Shown piece by piece: positions 43,922 to 57,600 of a stretch of DNA of 64,000 bases. The notes beneath the pieces were generated by a model, which was not told the origin of the DNA, did not search any database, and worked only from the letters and a program-made list of their open reading frames with translations. The position numbers and the translations under genes are program-made. The stretch covers positions 15,065,297 to 15,129,296 of the forward strand of contig CM064560.1 in assembly GCA_032716605.1 (NCBI GenBank), in the 5' to 3' direction. How positions within the stretch are numbered: position 1 is the stretch's first letter; each line of letters begins with the position of its first letter. The DNA comes from Paralithodes platypus. Taxonomy: Eukaryota > Arthropoda > Malacostraca > Decapoda > Lithodidae.

Positions 43922-44300
43922 CTTAAGGGGGGTCACCGGCTGTTTTTTTATCTTTCTCTCCTTTTCTCTCTTTCCCTGGCTTGTATCCATTCGGCCCCAT
44001 TCAGCCAACTATTTTAAGACGTTTATCCCCATCCATGTGTCGATTTCTTCCTGACTAGCGATAGCGAGCCAGCATTGTACGGAGAAATCCGGCTTTGCCG
44101 GAAAAAAATTTCTATCGAAAAATGTACAAATTTAGCTTGCTGTCAAAAAAAATATATATATATATATGCTGGCTCGCCAGGAGAATATTGACACCTTATG
44201 GGGGTAAACGTCTTAAAACAGTAGGCTGAATGGGGCCGAATGGATACAAGCCAAAGAGAGAGGGAGAAAAAAATAAAAAAGCGAGGTGGGCCCCCTTAAG
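43922..44300. mobile_element. Foldback family 1, copy b
   Basis: Palindrome with ends CTTAAGGGGGGTCACCGGC ... GGTGGGCCCCCTTAAG and a loop near 44110. About 85-90% similar to copy a by eye. Confidence 0.85.
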
Positions 44301-44308
44301 CGAACTAT

Positions 44309-44490
44309 AATGGCTAACCCCCTTGAAGATTATGACGAATCTTATATCAATTATGGTTATCTGTAGACTAGTTAATTCAGCTTAGGAAGGATTTGTGGTA
44401 GTCAGAGGTATAATAGTTTTATTTTATCCCCTTTAATCCCTAGAGGTCCTTACTAAGCTGCATACAATCGCATATTGATACCCACAATTA
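44309..44490. mobile_element. Foldback family 2, copy c (diverged)
   Basis: Left end GGCTAACCCCCTTGAAGATT pairs weakly with the right end. It is more decayed than copies a and b. Confidence 0.4.
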
Positions 44491-44599
44491 AAGGAAGAAA
44501 CGGGTCCTCGTCTGTTGCAAGGCTTGAGGGGAGACAGACCGTTTTTCTGGACCCCCTTCTCCCTACTTACTTTTGATACTTGATACTTTTGATGTGTTC

Positions 44600-45780
44600 G
44601 CCACTCTTCTAGCGGCACCAAGGAGCGTGGCGCCCCTCGTTATGGGTGGTGATTTTGGTGTAGTAGACTGTTTGAAGCGACAGCTCGCTCCCTCGCGAGG
44701 ATGGGCTCGTCTGGCACTTTTTGCAGTTCGACATCGAGGGCTCTCTTGAAGTTGTCTAACGAGACGTCCCTCATGTCTCTTACTCGCCGTGGGAGTTTGT
44801 TGAAGAGACGTGGGCCTCTGTGTGATAACCAGCTCTCTCGCAGAGAGCCTATAGCACCCCTGTTTTCATCCGGGGGATTTCACATTCCCAGCCTCTCCTA
44901 TCACTGAATTTCATGACTATCAGAGTATGTAGGTTTGGTACTAAACCCTCTGCGATTTTCCACGTGTATATTATTAGGTAACGTTCTCTTCTACGTTCCA
45001 GCGAGTACAGATTCAGTGCTCTTAAACGCTCCCAGTAGTGTAGATGTTTTATCGAACTTATATGCGAAGTGAAATTTCTTTGTACACTCTCTAAGTCATT
45101 TATTTCACCTTCTTTGTATGGGGATGTTAATATGCTACAGTATTCAAGCCGCGGTAGCACTAGAGATTTGAAGAGCGTTATCATAGGTAATTCACCGCGT
45201 GTTTTAAATGTACGTAGAATCCAGCCCGTTAGACGTTTCGCAGCCGCAACTTTGACCTGGTTATGTACTTTGAAATCCATATTTTCAGACATTAATACCC
45301 CAAGGTCTTTCACACTGTCTTTCCGTTCTATTATGTGGTTAGATTCTGTTAAGTAATTTGTAATTTCTTTAACGCCATTATTATCTCCGTACCGTATTAA
45401 TTGGAATTTTTCTTCATTGAATTGCATGTTGTTTTCCCTGGTCCACTGGAACACTACATTCATGTCTTCCTGCAGTCGGCCCGTGTCCTCTTGTGTGTTT
45501 ACTATCTTGCTTAATTTAGTGTCATCAGCAAAAGACGACACCGTACTGTGTCTAGTGTTGGTATCTATGTCGCAAATTAGTATGAGGAACAGAAGGGGAA
45601 CAGCACTGTTCCTTGAGGCACTGAGCTTTTGACATCCGAAGGCTCAGATGTTACTTGGTTTACTGCTACTGATTGTTTTCGGTTTACTAGGAAATTGTAT
45701 ATCCACCTAATGTTTAGCCCCACTAGTTTTGAGATTTTAAGATGTTGGTTCCATTATTTGGGGGATTTTATGACCTTCCA
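44600..45780 (-). pseudogene. CR1-like reverse transcriptase fragment (unit 1)
   Basis: Minus strand. The open part (45541 to 44849, 230 codons) starts at SSFADDTKLSKIV with the FADD catalytic box intact. It continues through CR1-type thumb sequence (VKDLGVLMSENMDF, then LFKSLVLPRLEYCS, WERLRALNLYSLERRRERYL). After its stop the frame resumes as RGPRLFNKLPRRVRDMRDVS and ends near 44600. Upstream, in another frame, NFLVNRKQSVAVNQVTSEPS and SVPQGTVLF are seen, so the fragment is 5'-truncated near 45780. It belongs to a different family from the 36-40 kb element. Confidence 0.85.
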
Positions 45781-46089
45781 CCCAATTTCTTTGTCAATAT
45801 TAGGACCCTTTGTGCCATTTAGGTGTCGATTTGTTCATGGCGAGTGATAGCGAACCTGTAATTTTAGGAGGAATCGGCCTTTGGCTGCAATGAGTATATA
45901 TAGTGAACTCTATTGCATCCATAAAGTAAACATAAATTTTTTCCCTGACTAGACTTATTTGAGTCTAAGGAATGGGTTATCACATGACCTTTCATTCTCG
46001 TCATATCTTGTATCACCTATAATAGGCAGGTCAGAGTCCTTAGCTATGATACTCCCCCCCCCTCCCCCCCCCTTTTTTTCTTTACAAAA

Positions 46090-46800
46090 ATAGCTTAAAA
46101 CGAGACTCTCTGCCTTAATGCTATACATGTACGAGAAGGTTTCATGCGATTCACGGACAGGTAACGTGTTAAGAAAGTATGATTAGATGACCATGTCATC
46201 GAGTGAGTAAATGTGTAGGAATATGCCTTATGCAGCCCACTACCGGATATCGTGTGACCTAGCTAAAACGCCCGGATTACTCTCTCTGATTACTTCTACT
46301 AATAACGCGGCTAGCCGGCGTTTTGGGGAGGCGTTTACCTGTCCGCAAAACCCAGAAGGACCCCGCCTGTGCCGGCCGAGAGTCCCATGTGACATGAGTG
46401 ATTGCACCAATATTTACAGGAGTGAAGCATTTCAAGGGCCAGATCAAGAGACCAGGTGGGTGCGAGTTGACGAGGAGGAGGGCGAAGCCGGAAGCAAGAC
46501 CGCATGAAACCCTTCTCTTTCGCCTCTGGCAGGGACAAACCAGGTAAGTCGAAAAAGGTGTCCGAATTACTGTGAGGCGATTCCTTAATGTGACAACTGA
46601 CAACTTTTTGTATTTCAAATAGGTAATTTAAACAATTAAACACCAGAGCCCCCGAGGACTGCAGTTGGTCAGTTTCTACGATCCAGGTAGTGAATGACTG
46701 CTAATAAGATTGGTACTGTTTGTGTTGATAGAGCATACTGAGTAATCAACTTGTGAGTTACGGTTCCCCAAACTGGCCTAGCCACTTGGCCTTCTGAATA
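46090..46800 (-). pseudogene. DIRS-type tyrosine recombinase, internally deleted (unit 1)
   Basis: Minus strand. The N-terminal core reads to APTWSLDLALEML (near 46440). About 150 bases later LVEVIRESNPGVLARSHDIR appears (near 46,240-46,310), the HxxR part, with a stop after it. Then, in another frame, WSSNHTFLTRYL holds the expected catalytic Tyr (near 46,160-46,190). The section between, which should carry the first catalytic Arg, is missing. Confidence 0.7.
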
Positions 46801-46989
46801 ATCATAATGCAAAAGTCAGCGAGGTCTTGGGGATGCCAATTGTGTGGAATGGAAGTACGAAATCGGGAGCGACACCGGGTTCTCGCACCACATCTTTAAT
46901 TGATCGTACCAAACTTGAGCCGGCCACAGCGGCGCGATCACCGAGACCATGCCTCGATAATCCCGTAGTTTGTGAACTACTTTGCACAT

Positions 46990-48400
46990 TAAGGATGCGT
47001 CTGGAGGTGGAAACAGCTGAATGGAGCTCTCCATTTGTTCCACTCTACCAGAAATGCGTCTGGACCCCCCTTCCCCGCCGGAGTCTTACTCCGAGGTGTG
47101 AAAGGCTGAGGCAGCCTGTGGTTGGCCTCTGACGCTAACAAATCCATTTGCGGATGGTAGGGTTCGGCAAACATCTCTTGAAAGATGGTTTGCTCGAGAG
47201 CCCTTTCTACTTGAGTGCTCTGTCGCCGAGACAGAGCGTCTGTCCAGATGTTCGCCACGCCAGGCAGATACGTTGCATGAAGATAATTCTCCAGCCTCGC
47301 AGCTAGTCGAAAGATCTTTTCCGACAACCTTTGTAACACTCGAGATCTCACTGACCCTTGCTTCTGACTGCATGTCACTGCAGTCAGTTAGTCCATTCTG
47401 AAGGCTAGGGACTTTCCTGCCTGGCTCATGCCGTGCTCCTGTAAAAAGAATAGTGGGACCAGCAACTCCTTGGCATTGATATGAAGATGATTGATTTGGA
47501 CCATAGATCCTGACTCTGACCTAGGTTTGACTGGTATCCCCATCCCAGGGTACCTGACAGGTCTGTATGTATCCAGACCGTCGGAGGCGGAGCTGTCCAT
47601 GTCAAGGAGGAGTGTATTCCCCTGGTTTCGCCCAAGTCGCCAGGAGGTTGTGGATTAAAGTTGGAATTTTCGTCAGTGTTTCTTCTGGTAACAGCAGAAA
47701 GCACCTGTTTCCTTCCAAAATAATTTGTTTTACCTTCAGACGTCCTAACAGAACCGTCATGTTGGAGGTGGATCATTTTGGATTGTGCTACCATTAACCA
47801 ATTGTCTAGGTACCATAACACCATGATCCTTTAATTGTTTGAGTAATGGCAGCAAAGCCTGTCGGACTAATTTTGTAAAAAGTCGAGGTGCTAGATTTTA
47901 ATCCAAAGGGCATACTTTGAAAGGCAAACGTTTGATCCCCGTTACGCAAAGTTAGACATATTTGAAAAAAACGTTTGTTGATTGGAACCTGCCAAAAGGC
48001 TTCTGTTAGATCAATGGAACACAGCCAACCCTGCGGCGGGAGTGTCAATCTGATCTAATTCACAGTCAGCATCCCGAACGACTGATTGTGAATATGGATG
48101 TTTAGAAAAGAGAGGTCGACCACCGGCCTCATCTAAACACTGTCCCGTTTTTTGGCACCAGGAACAACCGGGATGTGAACATGGGCTGTGACAGAGGACT
48201 GGGGATAATAATCTGCTTTTGGGCCATCTCTTTGATGATGGATCCCACCTTCAATAACAACAAGATTGAAGTCTGTGGGGATACGTAAAACGGGGTCGCC
48301 GAGACCACCGTCAGGAGAGGCCTTTGCTGACAACTGTCCTTGCCCCTGTCCAACGGGGCCACGCCCGATGACAATCTCGAAATTTGCCAGTCGCATGACT
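46990..48400 (-). pseudogene. DIRS-type RT and RNase H (unit 1)
   Basis: Frames in order: VTAHVHIPVVPGAKKRDSV (fingers, start near 48396), WLCSIDLTEAFWQVPINKRF (catalytic Asp), QSMPFGLKSSTSTFYKI, VLWYLDNWLMVAQS (YxDD box changed to YLDN). Then RNase H: WIHTDLSGTLGWGYQSNLG and, near 47,220-47,280, YLPGVANIWTDALSRRQS. The second Asp of the box is lost, so RT activity is unlikely. Confidence 0.8.
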
Positions 48401-48779
48401 GGTGTTGTCCGGCAGTACTACTCTTGTTTCCAACTTGCCTTGCTTAGGCACTGGGAGTGAGAGAGCCTTGTGGTGTCTCAGTTTATTAAAGAGGAGGGTT
48501 GTGACTCTGATGTCGGAAAGGGGTGATGAGAGACCTTGCTACCATCAGTATTGGATTTACCCTTAGACTGACCCCTAAACCAACGCCCTCTGCACCTGGA
48601 TCGGCCTCGCCCACGAGACGTCCCGCAACTCGCAGGGGCTGTGTAAGTCTTTGATGACTGAAATGACTGGGATTGACCACGAAAGGAACTCTTAGCATTA
48701 AATATAGAATTTAACCGACTGCCCACTCTTCGACTAAGAATTAGTGGCAGGTTGTGAGTCCAGAAGTAAATCGACAATG

Positions 48780-50870
48780 CGCCAGGCATCGTCTGAGGCT
48801 AGGGTTTTGGAGAAAACATCTGATCAAAAACGTATTCCACCGATCTCTGCAGGGAGTCAAGTACCAAGTACCCCCTCAGATCTTTATGGACCCGTACCGC
48901 CTCAAAGAGAGCAGCCGAATGTCGCGGAGAGACTGAATGGAGTTTTGGAGAAGAAGGCGCCTAGTCAGAGAAAGAGCCTTCTGCCTCATCTTGCAGTCTT
49001 TATCGATCTGAAACTGTGTCAGAGGAGAAAAAGGTTCAGGTAACTGGCATAAAGAAAGTTTAGAGGCCCCAAAAATAAAACTTATATGGAGGTATCCCTA
49101 CCGCCATGCCAACCGGCATTTGAAAACCAATGATGGTCTTCTTGCGGAAGCAGATGAGTGCTTTTGTTTGTTATTGTGCTGGTAAACAGCTGGGCCTCTT
49201 GTCCCCTTGCAACCATAGGCCCTGACTCCCCCTCTTTTCATCTGAACTAGTGAAGACCCCACAGGGTCCCTGAAGGTTATCGAATTTAATTCTGGGATCA
49301 AGCCCTGTAACAGAATTAAATCGTTAAAACCATCTAACTTAGTCCAGTCGGAAAAATAAATTTCCGGCGGAAGCGGGAGGCAAGGCAGGAGATAGCATGG
49401 ACACACAATAGTTGCAGGATTAAAAATGTAGTAATGGCCCTGATGACAACATCAAGTACATCTCCAGATTGGTTCTTGGCCCTTCATTGCTTAGCCTCAT
49501 TTGCCTCGATAACCCAATGTTTCAGAACAAGAGACTCACCCGTGACTGTGGGTTGTGCGACCTCGGGGCGTAAAGGCTTAACTACAAACCAAGAGGCATC
49601 CAACCCATATAAAAGTGGCATAAGGCCCTTTTTACTAGGGATGGATTTATTAAGAGGGGGAGGAAGCAAATCCGAGAGCAACTGCAGATTGGACGGCAAG
49701 ATCGCCGTAGCCCCCCAAGGGGAAGGGACATGAGTGACAGTAGATGGAGGTAAAGTTAAATACATCAACCTGAGGTTGAACAAGTACGTGCCCTAGGGGT
49801 CGCACCCCCGGAGCTACTGGTACTGGAACTGATACTTGTCGCTCACCTTTAACCTGTCTCATGAGATCAAATAATTCCTGTAATGGATCCCTCGCTACAA
49901 AAACCCCACTTGCTTGGTCTGACTGGGACGCGGGCTATGACATTTCTGAGCCCTGCGTTCCCGAATGCCGTGAAGATCGACGTTGGCCAGACACCATTTC
50001 TTCGGCGTGTACACCTTGGTGGTGTAAAGTTGATCCCAGTGACCGGGTCATTGGGGGGGGGGGGGTAAAGCCTTCAACCAAGACTCGCCGACCCGGGCAG
50101 CGGAATCTTGTGTTCTTGTTTGTGAGTCATCTAAAACGTCGAACTCAGAAAGGTCTCGAAAGTTCAGATCCGGTGTGTCATACTCGGAAGGGTCTTGAAC
50201 TGAGGAGGGCTTGGTAGAAGAGCTCATGCTCCTGCCGGCTAGAACACATGCTGCTGCCCCTCCTCGTTCCCAATACTGGCAAAGCCATGGTTGCGGGTTG
50301 TGAGGAATGGTAAACCGGTGAATTGGCCTGAGACATGACTAGATGTGTCTCTGAGTGCCTCCATGCCTAACGAAGACTGTTTTAACCGGTTTATGTGGAG
50401 GCTGCGCCATCGTCTTCGACGAGGAGGAGGACGTCCTAGACCGACTCTTCTTGGACTTGTCATCACCTGCAGAAAGTGCGGCGTCAAATCAGAGCGAGAC
50501 CTACCGCTTGTTCAACAGAAGGCGACTTGGGTCTATTGTCTAGGTGAGCGGGACCTGTCCTGCCGGCTAGACCACCGAGGTGCGTCCGGCGGATCTGAGG
50601 TCCTAGGTCGCTTGGGATGGCGGAAGGAAGACTCACTAGCAGAAACCCCCCCAGGGGCTGAAGTAACTGACGCCCCTTGAAGCAAATCTTCGAATATATG
50701 GTCATCCGATGGTGAAGATTTCGCGGGCTACCAACTAACAGTACGTTACATACACTGACTGCATATGAAGTAAAATATTCTATCTGCATGGTTTTAAATA
50801 AGTATTGCGGAGGGCTGAACACTCGGGGCATGATTGGGAAAGCCAACCACAACGAGATCGGTCTAAACAA
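48780..50870 (-). pseudogene. DIRS-type gag-like region (unit 1)
   Basis: Broken minus-strand frames. One starts near 50226 with MSS, followed by a Ser/Asp-rich segment containing YDTPDLNFRDLSEFDVFDDS. Others carry VKGERQVSVPVPVAPGVRP and a helix-rich segment with SKKGLMPLLYGLDASWFVVK. A Ser/Arg-rich stretch lies upstream. Assigned by position upstream of RT and by composition only. Confidence 0.45.
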
Positions 50871-52370
50871 GGAACACCCTTAACACATCGAGAGTGCCCG
50901 ATGACCGTTACAATTGTACAACCCAAAGCAGCACAAAAGGAGAAAATACTCCTATCCATGATAAACTTCCTCCCGCCAGGGAGATAGTCGACCGTCCTAG
51001 GTGTCCTACATGCGAACCAGAGGGTGAGACAGATCCAAGAATCAATGCTCATAAGGATACGCTAGGTCGGCAAAGCTTGATATATAATAAATACATCTCC
51101 AACGTTAAAGAAAAAGAAGAGTTGAATATTACTAGACAATCTTAGTTCCCTTAACGTTAATTACATTCCCCAGAAATGTAAGAGAGTAGTGAGTTGCCTA
51201 CCGTGTGCTACTTATATAATAACTTCTTACCTAAGTGTAAATCACTGACCCTTATCCCGTCTTGTGACGTAAGAACTAAATCCGGCGATAACGCAACTGT
51301 AGATTTTAATTCTTAATCCCGGCGGACCAGTGCCTTTCATGCGAGCAATACAGATAACTGAATGCAACAAGATAGGAATGGGTGAGTTCGTTTCTCGGCT
51401 CAGCCGTTAAGATCCCGGCGGACGTGGCTCCCCACGATGCACCCCCAGGATAAAATGTCCAAATGTATCAAGCAATGAACGTTAGTACCTGTTAAGTTAA
51501 TTGTAGCGGAGATTAATCGGTGATAAAGGAGAAGATATAGCCGGACCTCCGAAACACCATATTAGTTACATGCCGGCTCAGCCAGAATCAAACTATACGC
51601 CGTAAACAAAACAGACAAAAATCCATGACAATCCATGACAATGTACCAGACGGCGGATGTTTTGAATTTTAATATAACTCTTGGAAGTTTCCCGGCGGAA
51701 AAACCACGCGAAACAACTAGAGGCACGTTGTTAATAAGTCTCATTTTACAAATCCTGCCGGAAGGGCCAACCCTTCATTATGTGGCATAAACAACGTGAA
51801 ACATACATGGCATGGCTATACATGAATAGTTATCAATACATCAATAATAACACACCCTAACCATATAACCTATAACCATATATATAATAACCTACATTAG
51901 GCCAACTAGATGGGGGCAGATGGCGATGAATAAGTCACTGAAGCACAAACCTGCGAACCACTGAAGACCTCACCAACACGTAGAATCATGAAAAGTAGGT
52001 TGAAGAGCACAATGGCTCAGTGCAGGACCCCTCAGCTATGTGAGACAGTCCACGAGCACTAGCCCACGAGGCATACTTGTTGAACACCCAAAGTGGACCG
52101 AACAACAGGCCCCAGTTCACCCTATAAGAAACCTTATGACTACACAGTGAACTAATAATGAGCTAGGATAATCAAAAACGTACTTAGGAGCCTCGCCTTA
52201 CCACAACGAGGACTCCGGCTAACACGTATACGATAGACCCGGAAAAACAGTCTCCAGGGCCCGCATTTAACACTTCACATCCTACATAAGTCGATAAGCA
52301 ACCTGTCCTCAGCACATAACATGTAAAGATAAGCAAATACTCAACAGAAACGAGAGGAGGTGACGAACAA
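50871..52370. other. Non-coding end of duplication unit 1
   Basis: About 1.5 kb upstream of the DIRS gag. No frame recognised. It has repeated GC-rich CCGGCGG/GCCGG motifs at 51,280-51,770, possibly part of the DIRS-type terminal or internal repeats; I could not define their ends. Confidence 0.4.
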
Positions 52371-52500
52371 GGCCCCAATCAACCTTTTCACTTCCATATA
52401 CCCTTCCTACTCTAATTAATATCGTCTAGTGATAGCCAGAATACACTGTCAAAATGTGCCATAATCTTGAAGTGGTTAATTGTATCCAGAATCATATTAA

Positions 52501-52879
52501 CTTAAGGGGGGTCACCGGCTGTTTTTTTTATCTTTCTCTCCTTTTCTCTCTTTCCCTGGCTTGTATCCATTCGGCCCCATTCAGCCAACTATTTTAAGAC
52601 GATTATCCCCATCCATGTGTCGATTTCTTCCTGACTACCGATAGCGAGCCAGCATTGTACGGAGAAATCCGGCTTCGCCGGAAAAAAAATTCTATCGAAA
52701 AATGTACAAATTTAGCTTGCTGTCAAAAAAAAATATATATATATATGCTGGCTCGCCAGGAGAATATTGACACCTTATGGGGGTAAACGTCTTAAAACAG
52801 TAGGCTGAATGGGGCCGAATGGATACAAGCCAAAGAGAGAGGGAGAAAAAAATAAAAAAGCGAGGTGGGCCCCCTTAAG
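52501..52879. mobile_element. Foldback family 1, copy c (in unit 2)
   Basis: Duplicate of 43922-44300. Confidence 0.85.
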
Positions 52880-53178
52880 CGAACTATAATGGCTAACCCC
52901 CTTGAAGATTATGACGAATCTTATATCAATTATGGTTATCTGTAGACTAGTTAATTCAGCTTAGGAAGGATTTGTGGTAGTCAGAGGTATAATAGTTTTA
53001 TTTTATCCCCTTTAATCCCTAGAGGTCCTTACTAAGCTGCATACAATCGCATATTGATACCCACAATTAAAGGAAGAAACGGGTCCTCGTCTGTTGCAAG
53101 GCTTGAGGGGAGACAGACCGTTTTTCTGGACCCCCTTCTCCCTACTTACTTTTGATACTTGATACTTTTGATGTGTTC

Positions 53179-54359
53179 GCCACTCTTCTAGCGGCACCAA
53201 GGAGCGTGGCGCCCCTCGTTATGGGTGGTGATTTTGGTGTAGTAGACTGTTTGAAGCGACAGCTCGCTCCCTCGCGAGGATGGGCTCGTCTGGCACTTTT
53301 TGCAGTTCGACATCGAGGGCTCTCTTGAAGTTGTCTAACGAGATGTCCCTCATGTCTCTTACTCGCCGTGGGAGTTTGTTGAAGAGACGTGGGCCTCTGT
53401 GTGATAACCAGCTCTCTCGCAGAGAGCCTATAGCACCCCTGTTTTCATCCGGGGGATTTCACATTCCCAGCCTCTCCTATCACTGAATTTCATGACTATC
53501 AGAGTATGTAGGTTTGGTACTAAACCCTCTGCGATTTTCCACGTGTATATTATTAGGTAACGTTCTCTTCTACGTTCCAGCGAGTACAGATTCAGTGCTC
53601 TTAAACGCTCCCAGTAGTGTAGATGTTTTATCGAACTTATATGCGAAGTGAAATTTCTTTGTACACTCTCTAAGTCATTTATTTCACCTTCTTTGTATGG
53701 GGATGTTAATATGCTACAGTATTCAAGCCGCGGTAGCACTAGAGATTTGAAGAGCGTTATCATAGGTAATTCACCGCGTGTTTTAAATGTACGTAGAATC
53801 CAGCCCGTTAGACGTTTCGCAGCCGCAACTTTGACCTGGTTATGTACTTTGAAATCCATATTTTCAGACATTAATACCCCAAGGTCTTTCACACTGTCTT
53901 TCCGTTCTATTATGTGGTTAGATTCTGTTAAGTAATTTGTAATTTCTTTAACGCCATTATTATCTCCGTACCGTATTAATTGGAATTTTTCTTCATTGAA
54001 TTGCATGTTGTTTTCCCTGGTCCACTGGAACACTACATTCATGTCTTCCTGCAGTCGGCCCGTGTCCTCTTGTGTGTTTACTATCTTGCTTAATTTAGTG
54101 TCATCAGCAAAAGACGACACCGTACTGTGTCTAGTGTTGGTATCTATGTCGCAAATTAGTATGAGGAACAGAAGGGGAACAGCACTGTTCCTTGAGGCAC
54201 TGAGCTTTTGACATCCGAAGGCTCAGATGTTACTTGGTTTACTGCTACTGATTGTTTTCGGTTTACTAGGAAATTGTATATCCACCTAATGTTTAGCCCC
54301 ACTAGTTTTGAGATTTTAAGATGTTGGTTCCATTATTTGGGGGATTTTATGACCTTCCA
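53179..54359 (-). pseudogene. CR1-like reverse transcriptase fragment (unit 2)
   Basis: Duplicate of 44600-45780. The 230-codon open part (54120 to 53428) is unchanged in protein sequence. Confidence 0.85.
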
Positions 54360-54654
54360 CCCAATTTCTTTGTCAATATTAGGACCCTTTGTGCCATTTA
54401 GGTGTCGATTTGTTCATGGCGAGTGATAGCGAACCTGTAATTTTAGGAGGAATCGGCCTTTGGCTGCAATGAGTATATATAGTGAACTCTATTGCATCCA
54501 TAAAGTAAACATAAATTTTTTCCCTGACTAGACTTATTTGAGTCTAAGGAATGGGTTATCACATGACCTTTCATTCTCGTCATATCTTGTATCACCTATA
54601 ATAGGCAGGTCAGAGTCCTTAGCTATGATACTCCCCCCCCCCCCCTTTTTTTCT

Positions 54655-57600
54655 TTACAAAAATAGCTTAAAACGAGACTCTCTGCCTTAATGCTATACA
54701 TGTACGAGAAGGTTTCATGCGATTCACGGACAGGTAACGTGTTAAGAAAGTATGATTAGATGACCATGTCATCGAGTGAGTAAATGTGTAGGAATATGCC
54801 TTATGCAGCCCACTACCGGATATCGTGTGACCTAGCTAAAACGCCCGGATTACTCTCTCTGATTACTTCTACTAATAACGCGGCTAGCCGGCGTTTTGGG
54901 GAGGCGTTTACCTGTCCGCAAAACCCAGAGGGACCCCGCCTGTGCCGGCCGAGAGTCCCGCTTAAATGACATGAGTGATTGCACCAATATTTACAGGAGT
55001 GAAGCATTTCAAGGGCCAGATCAAGAGACCAGGTGGGTGCGAGTTGACGAGGAGGAGGGCGAAGCCGGAAGCAAGACCGCATGAAACCCTTCTCTTTCGC
55101 CTCTGGCAGGGACAAACCAGGTAAGTCGAAAAAGGTGTCCGAATTACTGTGAGGCGATTCCTTAATGTGACAACTGACAACTTTTTGTATTTCAAATAGG
55201 TAATTTAAACAATTAAACACCAGAGCCCCCGAGGACTGCAGTTGGTCAGTTTCTACGATCCAGGTAGTGAATGACTGCTAATAAGATTGGTACTGTTTGT
55301 GTTGATAGAGCATACTGAGTAATCAACTTGTGAGTCACGGTTCCCCAAACTGGCCTAGCCACTTGGCCTTCTGAATAATCATAATGCAAAAGTCAGCGAG
55401 GTCTTGGGGATGCCAATTGTGTGGAATGGAAGTACGAAATCGGGAGCGACACCGGGTTCTCGCACCACATCTTTAATTGATCGTACCAAACTTGAGCCGG
55501 CCACAGCGGCGCGATCACCGAGACCATGCCTCGATAATCCCGTAGTTTGTGAACTACTTTGCACATTAAGGATGCGTCTGGAGGTGGAAACAGCTGAATG
55601 GAGCTCTCCATTTGTTCCACTCTACCAGAAATGTGTCTGGACCCCCCTTCCCCGCCGGAGTCTTACTCCGAGGTGTGAAAGGCTGAGGCAGCCTGTGGTT
55701 GGCCTCTGACGCTAACAAATCCATTTGCGGATGGTAGGGTTCGGCAAACATCTCTTGAAAGATGGTTTGCTCGAGAGCCCTTTCTACTTGAGTGCTCTGT
55801 CGCCGAGACAGAGCGTCTGTCCAGATGTTCGCCACGCCAGGCAGATACGTTGCATGAAGATAATTCTCCAGCCTCGCAGCTAGTCGAAAGATCTTTTCCG
55901 ACAACCTTTGTAACACTCGAGATCTCACTGACCCTTGCTTCTGACTGCATGTCACTGCAGTCAGTTAGTCCATTCTGAAGGCTAGGGACTTTCCTGCCTG
56001 GCTCATGCCGTGCTCCTGTAAAAAGAATAGTGGGACCAGCAACTCCTTGGCATTGATATGAAGATGATTGATTTGGACCATAGATCCTGACTCTGACCTA
56101 GGTTTGACTGGTATCCCCATCCCAGGGTACCTGACAGGTCTGTATGTATCCAGACCGTCGGAGGCGGAGCTGTCCATGTCAAGGAGGAGTGTATTCCCCT
56201 GGTTTCGCCCAAGTCGCCAGGAGGTTGTGGATTAAAGTTGGAATTTTCGTCAGTGTTTCTTCTGGTAACAGCAGAAAGCACCTGTTTCCTTCCAAAATAA
56301 TTTGTTTTACCTTCAGACGTCCTAACAGAACCGTCATGTTGGAGGTGGATCATTTTGGATTGTGCTACCATTAACCAATTGTCTAGGTACCATAACACCA
56401 TGATCCTTTAATTGTTTGAGTAATGGCAGCAAAGCCTGTCGGACTAATTTTGTAAAAAGTCGAGGTGCTAGATTTTAATCCAAAGGGCATACTTTGAAAG
56501 GCAAACGTTTGATCCCCGTTACGCAAAGTTAGACATATTTGAAAAAACGTTTGTTGATTGGAACCTGCCAAAAGGCTTCTGTTAGATCAATGGAACACAG
56601 CCAACCCTGCGGCGGGAGTGTCAATCTGATCTAATTCACAGTCAGCATCCCGAACGACTGATTGTGAATATGGATGTTTAGAAAAGAGAGGTCGACCACC
56701 GGCCTCATCTAAACACTGTCCCGTTTTTTGGCACCAGGAACAACCAGGATGTGAACATGGGCTGTGACAGAGGACTGGGGATAATAATCTGCTTTTGGGC
56801 CATCTCTTTGATGATGGATCCCACCTTCAATAACAACAAGATTGAAGTCTGTGGGGATACGTAAAACGGGGTCGCCGAGACCACCGTCAGGAGAGGCCTT
56901 TGCTGACGACTGTCCTTGCCCCTGTCCAACGGGGCCACGCCCGATGACTATCTCGAAATTTGCCAGTCGCATGACTGGTGTTGTCCGGCAGTACTACTCT
57001 TGTTTCCAACTTGCCTTGCTTAGGCACTGGGAGTGAGAGAGCCTTGTGGTGTCTCAGTTTATTAAAGAGGAGGGTTGTGACTCTGATGTCGGAAAGGGGT
57101 GATGAGAGACCTTGCTACCATCAGTATTGGATTTACCCTTAGACTGACCCCTAAACCAACGCCCTCTGCCCCTGGATCGGCCTCGCCCACGAGACGTCCC
57201 GCAACTCGCAGGGGCTGTGTAAGTCTTTGATGACTGAAATGACTGGGATTGACCACGAAAGGAACTCTTAGCATTAAATATAGAATTTAACCGACTGCCC
57301 ACTCTTCGACTAAGAATTAGTGGCAGGTTGTGAGTCCAGAAGTAAATCGACAATGCGCCAGGCATCGTCTGAGGCTAGGGTTTTGGAGAAAACATCTGAT
57401 CAAAAACGTATTCCACCGATCTCTGCAGGGAGTCAAGTACCAAGTACCCCCTCAGATCTTTATGGACCCGTACCGCCTCAAAGAGAGCAGCCGAATGTCG
57501 CGGAGAGACTGAATGGAGTTTTGGAGAAGAAGGCGCCTAGTCAGAGAAAGAGCCTTCTGCCTCATCTTGCAGTCTTTATCGATCTGAAACTGTGTCAGAG

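Larger units (their letters stand above)
46080..50870 (-). mobile_element. DIRS-type (tyrosine-recombinase) retrotransposon, unit 1
   Basis: Minus-strand order: gag-like region (about 50,870 to 48,780), RT and RNase H (48,400 to 46,990), tyrosine recombinase (46,800 to 46,090). The RT resembles the DIRS/Ngaro group. LTRs in the strict sense are not seen. Many stops and frameshifts. It is repeated in unit 2. Confidence 0.75.
43792..52370. repeat. Tandem segmental duplication, unit 1 (8579 bp)
   Basis: Unit 1 begins GGCCCCAATCAACC and is followed directly by unit 2 (52371-60951). The copies are almost identical, with about 25-30 single-base differences noticed by eye plus homopolymer-length changes. 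Contents: foldback elements, a minus-strand CR1-like RT fragment, and a minus-strand DIRS-type element. Confidence 0.92.
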
